Assembly (NCBI GenBank): GCA_903813345.2
Contig: CAIIXF020000006.1
Coordinates: 39,585,936 to 39,623,847, forward strand
DNA length: 37,912 nucleotides
Direction of reading: 5' to 3'
From: Owenia fusiformis
Taxonomy: Eukaryota > Annelida > Polychaeta > Sabellida > Oweniidae
The notes below the pieces were generated by a model. That model saw only the letters and a list, made by a program, of their open reading frames with translations, did no database searches and was not told where the DNA came from. Positions 27,891 through 37,912 of this stretch are shown here, piece by piece. The number at the start of each line of letters is the position of its first letter. The first letter of the stretch is position 1. The position numbers and the translations under genes are program-made.

Positions 27891-29060
27891 GGTCCAGAGG
27901 CTTGATGCAAAACTTATGTATGATATGTATAAAATAAACACTTCTGAAGGAAACACATACTTCTAAACTGAACACCTATCTGAAGTGAATACTTGAAATG
28001 AACACCTTTCTGATTAAGTAGTTAGGGGTCTTAGACTTAATGCAAGACATATGAATGATATAAATAAAATAAACACCTCTGGAGGGAACACATCCTTCTA
28101 AAGTGAACACCTGTCCAAAATGAACACTTGAAATGAACACCTTTCTGATAAAATAGTTAGGGGTCTTAGACTTAGTGCAAGACGTATGTATGATATAAAA
28201 AAATAAACACCTCTGGAGGGAACACATACTTCTAAAGTGAACACCTATCTGAAGTGAATACTTCAAATGAACACCTTTCTGATAAAGTAGTTAGGGGTCT
28301 TAGACTTAATGCAAGACTTATGTATGATGTAAAAAAATAAACACCTCTGGAGGGAACACATACTTCTAAAGTGAACACCTATCTGAAGTGAATACTTGAA
28401 ATGAACACCTTTCTGATAAAATAGTTAGGGGTCTTAGACTTAATGCAAGACTTATTTATAATAAAAATCAAATAATCACCTCTGGAGGGAACACATACTT
28501 CCAAAGTGAACACCTATCTGACCTTTCTGATAAAATAGTTAGTGGTCTTAGACTTGATGCAAGACTTATGTAAGATATAAATAAAATAAACACCTTTCTG
28601 ATAAAGGAGACACTTGTCTGAAATGAACACTTGAAATGAACACCTTTCTGATAAAATAGTTAGTGGTCTTAGACTTAATGCAAGACTTATTTATGATATG
28701 TATAAAATAAACACCTATGAAGGTAACACATACTTCTTAAGTGAAGACCTATCTGAAGTGAATACTTGAAATGAACACCTTTCTGATAAAATAGTTAGGG
28801 GTCTTAGATGTAATGCAAGACTTATTTATGATAAAAATCAAATAATCACCTCTGGAGGGAACACATACTTCTAAAGTGAACACCTATCTGAAGTGAATAC
28901 TTGAAATGAACACCTTTCTGATAAAGTAGTTAAGGGTCTTAGACTTTATGCAAGACATATGAATGGTATAAATAAAATAAACACCTCTGAAGGGAACACA
29001 TACTTCTAAAGTGAACACCTGTCTGAAGTGAACACTTGAAATGAACACCTTTCTGCTGCA
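27891..29060. repeat. ~134-bp tandem array in APH1 intron (about 9 units)
   Basis: The block GGGGTCTTAGACTTAATGCA recurs at about 28025, 28160, 28294, 28428, 28542, 28663, 28798 and 28933, with a diverged first unit before it. Each unit contains AAATAAACACCTCTGGAGGG, CTTCTAAAGTGAACACCT and GAAATGAACACCTTTCTGAT. Two units are shortened (114 and 121 bp). Related AACACCT phrases occur near 25905 and 35285-35420. Confidence 0.9.
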
Positions 29061-30984
29061 TTGAACACATCACTTTTCATATATTAGTCTCATAATTGAT
29101 TTCACTTATATACAGTTGTAGCTGTAAAGAGGTTATTTACTTAGAGGGATTGAATATGCAGCTGGTATGCAGGCCAGCTGCGCACTACGCTAAATAAGAA
29201 AATTTAATTTTCAATGTATGGGTTTTATTCCTAAGGACAATTGAATATGATATTCCTTCAATGTAGCTGTGTTATAAATATAGTATACCCTGGTGGATGG
29301 AGATACCCCTTCCCTTTTTACATTAAACATTTCAGTCAACATATTCCTGAAAACCTTGGTGCTAAGGAGAACACTGATTAAATGTATTATAAGGAACTAC
29401 TGTTTTCTTACGTAACAATTCCAAAGATTTACTGTTATTATTAAGAGATACTATACTTTCATGCCAGTCACCTGAATGATCATTTTAGCCAGACTAAAAG
29501 GGATGGCTTGTTTGCGACAACCCCCTGTAGTTAGTTATCTAGTTTGTTCAAGACTTTCCAAGTTATAACACAAGGAGGCATAGAGATGCTAATTCTTACA
29601 TAAAATCTAAGCACCCCTACATCCTATTTCATAGTTAGTTTACTATTCTTTACATAAAATGGGCATAATTAAATTCCAAAGAATTCTATTGTGTTTGTGT
29701 TTATTTTGAAATCCTACCGTCAAGATTGTAATATTGAAACCTTTGATGACATATATAAGATTCTATGAGAAACCAGAAAATATTGGCTAAGTTGAATTGA
29801 TTGAATAATTTTACCCATCTGTTGAGGGGGGCACTGAAGCATTGGAGTAGTAGATACGGGACTATAATGGTCCCATATTGTCTGAAATGGGAGCGAATTA
29901 AACCATATTAAACGCACATAAAACCTAATGGTCTATAAGTAAATATTTAGCTTCACCAATTCACAATGGTGATGATTATCAAGAAATGTAACTCAAATTA
30001 AAAATTTGATTTCAATTACATTGATGTGTTTCAGGGTTTTGTATTTAATTTGTTTTCCGATTCAATCTGTTGAAAATTGAACACGAAAAAGATTGCAGAA
30101 AATGGACCAGTTTTTCCAGTTGATATATTTATTTAATTGATAGGAATATTTGTTATGTTAATTTTAGGTTTAAATGTAGAAATCTTTGCAGAGCATACTA
30201 TTCGAGACAATCTGTTTCAACTTTAATTTTAATTTTTCCTTTAAAATGAAATAGTCATAAAATGGGAGAATTTCAGCTTATGCTCAGAATGGTTTATTGC
30301 GATTGAGTAACCTGAAATTAGTGATAATCAATCCCGAAAACAGTCATCCATAAGAACAAAAAACATATCATAAGGTATCAGGTAGTCTTAAATTAGGCAA
30401 GACAAAATATCCCTGGAATGCACAAAAATCTGGCCCAATTTTTCACCAAATCTGTGTCGATTTCACTTAAGTAGAGAAATTGAGGGTTTAAGGAAGACAG
30501 ACTGGACCATTCTGGTATGATCCCCTCTTATTTGCCGTTTGCCAGAGACTTTGGATAAAGATACGATGAGACTGGACTGACATGTAGCTATCACGTTAAA
30601 CATGAAAATAAAGTGCATTATATTAATTAATTCAACTGATCACAACAAACATTGAGATAACTGTTCAATATAAACTGTTACATAGCCAAACTAAGATAAT
30701 CACACCTGGACTCACCTTTCAAGATCAAAGTATATCAATTAACAGGTAAACTAATTAGACACATCCACAATGTTTCAGGTAATATCCTTTTGTTTTAATT
30801 TAGCAATTAGATCAGTGGTAAGATGAGAGGGGGTCAATTGCCAAAGTGTGGACCCAAAATAATTGCCTCTTGTTTAGTGATGTTGTTTTCAGAAACTGTG
30901 ACTCACGCAGCTGCATTCACAGTGAGCTATTTCATGTTATGTTATGTTGTTTTATATTTTTTATTTCCCTATTTCAAGTACATT
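29061..30984. other. No exon supported; APH1 intron
   Basis: No APH1-like exon, RNA gene or tandem repeat was seen by eye. Short open frames (29720-29917 on minus, 30823-31038 on plus) have no family signature; the latter runs into the hAT-like element. Confidence 0.4.
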
Positions 30985-31175
30985 CAGGCCCGTAGCCAGA
31001 ATTTTCCAAGGGGGGTTCACTTTTCCCAAAAATTTTAGGGGGGTTCACTTTGGCAAATTTGGCCAAAAATCACTCGGAAAATAGTCAGAATGGTGAAAAT
31101 ATGCATGATTTTGAAAGAAATTTTGGTCAGGGGGGGTTTGCCTGAACCCCCGAACCCCCACTGGCTACAGGCCTG
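30985..31175. mobile_element. 191-bp hAT-like MITE
   Basis: CAGGCCCGTAGCCAG at the left and CTGGCTACAGGCCTG at the right are inverted with one mismatch. CAGG...CCTG ends and the G-rich GGGGGGTTCACTT interior are typical of short hAT-derived elements in invertebrates. A clean 8-bp target duplication was not found, so the superfamily call is tentative. Confidence 0.65.
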
Positions 31176-33056
31176 GCATTGAAACTTACAAAGACATCTT
31201 AAGACACAGAAAAGGCATTCCTTTCCAATAATTTAATTTTGCTTCTTAAAAGAGAGCTTTATCTACACACCTTATGTAAAATATTCAGTAAAGCATGTCT
31301 TAAAATGTTATTATTAAGAGGCGTTCGGGTTAGAAGTGTGTTCAGATATACACGTTTTTTCTGTATTCTAGACTTTGACATCCTACTTTAACATTTGGAA
31401 GTCTTAAGAAAGGAGATATACAATTAACAAACTAAGTTTAACAATTGGTCCAAGCTAAAATCAATCCCATTATTGCATGTGTATAAACTCTATAACATCT
31501 AAGTTGTTATTATAATCCTTTATAAGCCTGTGTTATGATTAAAAACACACACATTCATTACACCAACCTGATATGTGTAGCATTGTCACATGTGGACCTA
31601 AACATGCAATCATTACATATGTTAAAAACTATGTAAGATCTGAGTGTTAAAATCTTCATAAGCCCATGTTTTAATCCATGTGATCATAGAAACCCAGATT
31701 GATTGCACCACCATGATATGGGTAGCATTGTCACGTGTGAACTTAAACATGCAATCATTACATATGTTAATAACAATCAAAGTCATTAGACTCATTATAA
31801 TATTGATTTTGGTCATACATAAATGGATTTGTCAAATATTCTCTAATCCTGCTTTGATCCCAGCTTTGATCACTGTGATCATTATTGATCATTTAGATGT
31901 GAATGGCACAGGTGGAGATCTAATAAGATCAAACTGATTACCTTTGATCTTTGTGTTTACCTGTGTAATCAATCAATGGAGTAAATAACCTGGAATTGAG
32001 TATTCAGATTTGTTGAATTAGGTTTGTTAAAATTTAAGTGCAAAATAGAAATCTTATTTGGATTGAGAAAACTCTCCTTTATAGTCTTGCTCCAAGCCCC
32101 TGTAACCCCCCCCCCCCCATTCAGCTCCTGGAGGTTATGTAGATGTGATTAGAATCTAGACTAACCTATTTATTTAATTTGAGAAACAAATATATGCCCT
32201 CTTTGTAAAATACTAAAATGCATTCTTGTATATTTCTGAAATGGAACACTAACAATAACAAATTATTAAAAAGCTTTAGCAGATTAGATTTAGATTTAAA
32301 CAAATTTGAACATAATTTTTTACATGTAGACAATACAAGACTTGTCAGAAATTTTCTTGAGAAAAGCTTGAGACCTTAAAATTCAATTCCAATGGATAAA
32401 ATCATGGCCCACCATGGGAGGTCAAAGAAGGCAAAACCAACAGATGTTACCTTTGGATTTCCCATGTACTGATGTAAGACCCGTAAAATAATATATTACA
32501 AGTCATGTTTTAAAATGCCAAATAGAGTGAAAAAGAGGGGAAATATCACCAAACAAAATACAAAGGAACAAAGTTAACACTCTAAATTGTATAGAAATGT
32601 GAAAAAATCAAAGAGTTTATTATATAATTTTTGGGAGAAAATGAGTAAAAATATCATACCTGGATTGGAATTATTTAAAGGAGTTGCTTGAGAATGTTTA
32701 GGTTATTACCTAATTTTGCCACTTCAATTGAAATCACAGAACAATTTCAAAGTTAAAGTACACAATTCAATTCCAATGATTTATGTAATAAATGTCCATT
32801 GAAATGGATCTGTGGAATATTTGGAGAGTTTTAATGAAATTTGATATTTTTGTGGTTGTGTTCTGTCTTAACATTGTCTGCTTTTTAGAGGTGAACCATT
32901 AAATCTTCAAGGGGTTTTCATCTGGACCAGAATATTTCTAGTAGAATGAAGAAGACAAAAGTATATTTTGTTCTAAAATGTATTTCACATATTTCTACAA
33001 GATTACTCATTAGATACAGAACTTCAATCTGATTTTTTGTTTATCCTAAAAACATT
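31176..33056. other. No exon supported; contains a 145-bp tandem duplication and a C12 tract
   Basis: Apart from the separately listed 31561-31770 duplication and a poly-C tract near 32107-32118, nothing recognisable was seen. Confidence 0.4.
31561..31770. repeat. 145-bp spaced direct duplication
   Basis: GTAGCATTGTCACATGTGGA...AACATGCAATCATTACATATGTTA (31577-31624) recurs as GTAGCATTGTCACGTGTGAA...AACATGCAATCATTACATATGTTA (31722-31769). The shared region extends left over CACCAMCMTGATATG. Confidence 0.8.
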
Positions 33057-36000
33057 ATGTCCCAATTAATCAAAAGTATGAGCCCTAACATTGTTTTGTC
33101 CATCTCTGAATGTCTCGCCTATTGTCAGATTCTACAACTGTTTCATGCATCGCTACAATTATCCGATTTCTGGTATGAAATTTTTGACTGGATAATTGAT
33201 ATGAAAGGGTGTAACTTCAATACATACTGGCAATTTTTGGTGACATCTTACACTTTCTGAGACTGACTTAATCTTACACTTTCTGAGACTGACTTACTTA
33301 ACAGTTTCATGTTAGTCGTCATTATAACACAATGATAGAATTTAAGTCAGCAATTTGAGGTCAAAGCTGCCTTATGTGGCTAGAGCATAGTGCCAATTTG
33401 GCCCATAATTTGTCCCGTAAATTGTCCCATAATTTCCCTTTACTTTGTTGTGTACATGTTTGAACATGGAACACAACTAAACTCAATTAAGAAGTCAATG
33501 TTTTGGTTTTTCGGCACTTTCATTTCCATGTTACAACTGACATAATAATTACAATTGACATTGACTTAGTAATCACAATTGACATTTCAATTTATTCTAC
33601 ATTTCTTAGCATCCAGATGACTGTTGAATTTCAATTCCAACTGAGACCAAGGTATTTCAACATCTCAGCAGTTGTCTCTCAAGTTGTTTCTTCCCTATAA
33701 GCATCTCAAAAATGTTTCCAAATGGCATCTGGAATCATCTTGGAATCCTGCTGACTTAATTGTGAACATGAATTTATGCTCTATATTAAGAATGGGAAAA
33801 TCGGCAAATTGGCCCATAGATAGTAGAACATGCCCATAGTCAGCACTTCATCAATTTTGATTTGTGTGGGGAGGGGTTGACATTTCCCAGTTCGGATCAA
33901 ATATGCAAAATATCTTTGCCGGATATTTTTAGAAAAATTTCAATCCAATTTGGGTTATATGGAAATTGAAAACTTCGAGAAAATCCTGTTTTTTTTAAGA
34001 AAAGGTTCATCCAATTATAGATTTATCGATGCTGTGCTATAGAAACATACCATATTAGGATTTACAAGTATCTTATTCCAAATTAGGTCTACTTGTTCAT
34101 TTCACATCATCCTGGAATTCTGACACTGTGAACCCAACTGATGTTTTACAGTGTAACAATAGATACACAGAGAGCAAGATAATTAGTTCGTAATGGTGCA
34201 ATATTTTTGTTGCATGTTTGCAACAATTTTCTCCCCTAACCCATGATGACCATTGTATATAATTAAGTCAGGTACACTCTGGGTTGCTTCTATGACAGCT
34301 GTTCTACTGTGCTACCCCAGGGTTCTAACACTTGAAGTGTTTGTGTCTTTTTGGTCTATCCTTGTACCAAGATAGTGAATATGAAGGGGGAGGGGGGGGG
34401 TGTTGGGCACTGTGTATTTAAAAGAGAGCTTTCGATAAAACTTGTTTTGAAAACGTATATGTAAACTTCTTGTCTTGTCACACTAAAATCAATTTGAAAA
34501 TGATTTTCATGAATTTTTCCCAGCTTACATAAATAGTTTCAGTGTTGTAAAGAATATTTATTAATTAGTGATTGCAAATGTAATATCCGCTGCATCGTTG
34601 TAATCTGAACATCATCAACTCAATCGTAATGCTAGATTTTTATGATAGTAAATAAATAAAAAAAAGAATTCTTTTTTATTTAACAAATAGAAAAAATTGG
34701 AGATGATCTGTGAATTTTATAACATTTCTGGATTCTTTATTGTTTATAAGCGCTTTGGAGTTGGTTACTTTTGTAATCGCTGCCCTAGAAATGAGTTGAA
34801 ACTATTTGGTTTCCTTTCAAAGTCTTTGATTATTCCATTTATATCCCAGACAATGATCACTGGTCAATGAGATTTAAAGATATGGTTTAAGAGAATGTAT
34901 CCAATTCCATGGTCAGGTGTTTCCATAGAATATTAAAGTGCCCAAGTTTGAAAACGGGGATTGGGTTTCCTTATCATACCATTTTGCAGTAAAATCATTA
35001 TTAAACATAAATATATATGCAAATTCTCACCAAACTGTAATAATTCTATACTTAATATGGCTAATAAAGGATTTGATTTCAACTTATATCATTTTTATGA
35101 GTTTTCTATTGTAGTCTCTGTGTAACCTGGTTCAATTGAAAGTTAAGTTGGACTTAAGAAGTTATTAAAGTTTAACTTTAGAGTTTTGTTAATGATCGAC
35201 CATGGAGGCTGGTGCAATAAAAGTCCCTTTGCAAAGGGTTGTTGTAAAATAGAATATTGTGCAGTTTGTACATGTGTAATGTGAACACCATGTGAATCTG
35301 CCAGAAGTGTTCATATTAGCAGGTGTTCACATTTCAAGGTTTCTTAGGTGAGAACACATTGGAACTGAGAAAAATGTTCACATTGAGAAGTGTTCCTAAT
35401 TTAGAGAGGTGTTCAGATGTACAGGTTTTACTGTACCTGGTGTTAAAAAATAATTGGGTTCTTAATTTGATAAATCGTGGAAAAATAATTTTTTAACAAA
35501 TAGTTGACTATATAGTCTAATCTCTGATTTTTAAATATTATAATTTGGCTGGTCATTTTCTAACCTATGTAGTAAGAGACTGTTACCAAAACATTTAGGC
35601 AAAACTAAAAAAAGTGATTCAAATGAAAAAACAACATTTCTCATTTTCTGTGACAATTTCTTTTTTGACCAAAACATTTTTTGAGAAAATTGACTGTATA
35701 TATCATATATCATAATCCATCAAGAAGATTTCTAATTATACGATCCAGTATCAAAACCCCAAGGTTGTTATCTGTAGAAAATCTAGAAAATGATTCTGGG
35801 TAAAAGATATATTTTTGACAACTTTCAATTAAAAAGTCATAAAATTGATTAAATGGAAAAATAAAAGATCAGATTTCTTGAAATGTAATTTACCAATAAA
35901 AGTGCAGTATCATATTTTGCGAAAATAACAAAAAGTTAAAAACTCTGTATTATCTGTTTTTATCTATTGATTGAAAGTAAAATTATAAAGATGCCTTTTG

Positions 36001-36358
36001 ATTATGAGTTCAGTTTTTATACTAATTTTTTTCTATGTAAGCATCAGCTTCTAATTTGGTTCAAACTGGCATTGAAGAATGTAGAATGTTAGAAGGATAT
36101 TTTATAGCCATGCCGATGTTTCTTACTCTTCTAAATTCCCAGGGTCTGAGAGGAGATTTAAGATATCAGACAAAATATGGAATAGATATAAGGTGCAGAC
36201 ATATCCGAAATTGAAAATGTATATTCTTCCTTTTGACATATTGCTATAAATAACCTAATTTACGAGAAATCAAGCAATCACGAAAAATAAAGAGCTAGGG
36301 CTTCAAAAAAGGTATGATAAGGAATGCATATTGTATTATTGTTATAATTTTCCCAATT
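33057..36358. other. No exon supported
   Basis: About 3.3 kb with no recognisable coding exon, including none resembling the expected final APH1 exon. It contains a small 26-bp tandem duplication (33245-33296) and a G9 tract near 34393. Confidence 0.4.
33245..33296. repeat. Perfect 26-bp tandem duplication
   Basis: ATCTTACACTTTCTGAGACT plus GACTTA occurs twice back to back with no mismatch, so it is probably a recent slippage or template-switch event. Confidence 0.9.
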
Positions 36359-37796
36359 GCATATATCATACCTACCATATCATTGCATATATCATACCAT
36401 ATCATTGCATATATCATACCATATCATTGCATATATCATACCATATCATTGCATATATCATACCATATCATTGCATATATTATACCATATCATTGCATTT
36501 ATCATACCTACCATATCATTGCATATATCATACCATATCATTGCATATATCATGCCATATCATTGCATATATCATTGCTTATATCATACCATATCATTGC
36601 ATATATCATACCATATCATTGCATATATCATACCATATCATTGCATATATCATACCATATCATTGCATATATCATACCATATCATTGCATATATCATACC
36701 TATCATTGCATATATCATACCTACCATATCATTGCATATATCATACCATATCATTGCATATATCATACCATATCATTGCATATATCACACCATATCATTG
36801 CATATATCATACCATATCATTGCATATATCATACCATATCATTGCATATATCATACCATATCATTGCATATATCATACCATATCATTGCATATATCATAC
36901 CATATCATTGCATATATCATACCATATCATTGCATATATCATACCATATCATTGCATATATCATACCATATCATTGCATATATCATACCTATCTTTGCAT
37001 ATATTATACAATATCATTGCATATATCATACCATATCATTGCATATATCATACCTATCATTACATATATCATACCATATCATTGCATATATCATACCATA
37101 TCATTGCATATATCATACCATATCATTGCATATATCATACCATATCATTGCATATATCATACCATATCATTGCATATATCATACCTATCTTTGCATATAT
37201 TATACAATATCATTGCATATATCATACCATATCATTGCATATATCATACCATATCATTGCATATATCATACCATATCATTGCATATATCATACCATATCA
37301 TTGCATATATCATACCATATCATTGCATATATCATACCTACCATATCATTGCATATATCATACCTACCATATCATTGCATATATCATACCATATCATTGC
37401 ATATATCATACCATATCATTGCATATATCATACCATATCATTGCATATATCATACCATATCATTGCATATATCATACCTACCATATCATTGCATATATCA
37501 TACCTACCATATCATTGCATATATCATACCATATCATTGCATATATCATACCATATCATTGCATATATCATACCATATCATTGCATATATCATACCTACC
37601 ATATCATTGCATATATCATACCATATCATTGCATATATCATACCTACCATATCATTGCATATATCATACCATATCATTGCATATATCATACCTACCATAT
37701 CATTGCATATATCAGACCATATCATTGCATATATCATACTGACCATATCATTGCATATATCATACCTACGGTATTATTGCATATCAGTCATATCAT
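36359..37796. repeat. 1.4-kb satellite of 22-bp units (CATATATCATACCATATCAT-TG)
   Basis: More than 60 head-to-tail units, mostly 22 bp, with 26-bp variants (extra CTAC, giving CATACCTACCATATC) more frequent toward the right. A rarer CATACCTATCTTTGCATATA variant appears at about 36986 and 37182, 196 bp apart, which indicates higher-order duplication. The unit has no stop codon in any + frame and 22 is not a multiple of three, so three long overlapping open frames of His/Ile/Tyr/Ser repeats arise. They are artefacts of composition, not genes. Confidence 0.95.
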
Positions 37797-37912
37797 TTTT
37801 TATTTTGCACTTATTTTGCACGAAAATAAAAATCTAAGATGACACCTAGTATATCAAAAACATTTTTTGCAGACTTAAAAATTAGAAAAGGAAAATAGAA
37901 AATTATCATGTG

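Noticed and set aside
36121-36180. Pyrimidine-rich stretch ending CCCAG followed by GGTCTGAGAGGAGATTT, considered as a final APH1 exon
   Set aside because: The following sequence does not encode the FLNP or GGSL-type motifs expected of the last APH1 exon, and no in-phase donor or stop arrangement fits.
36314-37842. Three overlapping ORFs of about 460-507 codons
   Set aside because: They are the three frames of a 22-bp satellite without stop codons. Composition is only a few residues (His, Ile, Tyr, Ser, Pro, Ala, Cys, Leu), and there is no codon bias or domain.
1-37912. CRISPR arrays, rRNA and tRNA genes, bacterial operons
   Set aside because: All tandem repeats here lack unique spacers, no cloverleaf or rRNA core was recognised, and the introns, GT-AG splice sites and transposon types mark the DNA as animal nuclear sequence. 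A tRNA search program was not available to exclude degenerate copies.

Overview
This is eukaryotic, AT-rich, intron- and transposon-dense DNA. It probably comes from a lophotrochozoan invertebrate, most likely a marine mollusc such as a bivalve. The basis is invertebrate-style APH-1 exons, a local multiplication of Mab-21/cGAS-like genes, many small TIR elements, and a GACGGAC-rich repeat of a kind I associate with mollusc genomes. The species is inferred, not shown.

Left part (1-7.7 kb): the 3' end of a 5'-truncated non-LTR retrotransposon (631-1212); a compact promoter-like island with a GC box, a CRE and CCAAT boxes (1560-1800); a minus-strand Tc1/mariner transposase relic (3039-3432); a 1.2 kb TIR element with a 5-bp target duplication (3979-5203); and a block of diverged tandem repeats (5.7-7.2 kb).

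Centre (7.7-24.3 kb): a cluster of cGAS-like receptor (Mab-21 family nucleotidyltransferase) genes, all on the + strand. There are two full-length, apparently single-exon genes (7757-9274 and 19535-21475) and a third, badly deleted copy (16388-16503). Homology between the two full genes continues for kilobases into their 3' flanks, so a large block was duplicated. The downstream copy has gained a Glu/Gln/Pro-rich repeat N-terminus, a tripled 16-residue segment and several insertions. Between the genes lie palindromic CATGG-family repeats, two long-TIR foldback elements and a promoter-like stretch with two NF-kB-type motifs. Both full genes keep the GS and E-x-D nucleotidyltransferase motifs and a third candidate Asp. 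They are therefore expected to make a nucleotide second messenger after sensing a ligand, by analogy with cGAS and animal cGLRs.

Right part (25.5-37.9 kb): four consecutive + strand exons of APH1, the gamma-secretase subunit, carrying its GxxxG motif and both conserved transmembrane His residues. The first and last exons are not in the window. The third-intron boundary is remarkable: the last 53 nt of an APH1 exon plus the first 6 nt of its 5' splice site form a 59-bp unit repeated 15.5 times into the intron, so 15 donor-like sites stand in a row. The next intron holds a ~134-bp tandem repeat, a hAT-like MITE and finally a 1.4 kb satellite of 22-bp units. Because no APH1 exon 1 is visible upstream, the whole cGLR cluster may sit inside APH1 intron 1. 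This is inference.
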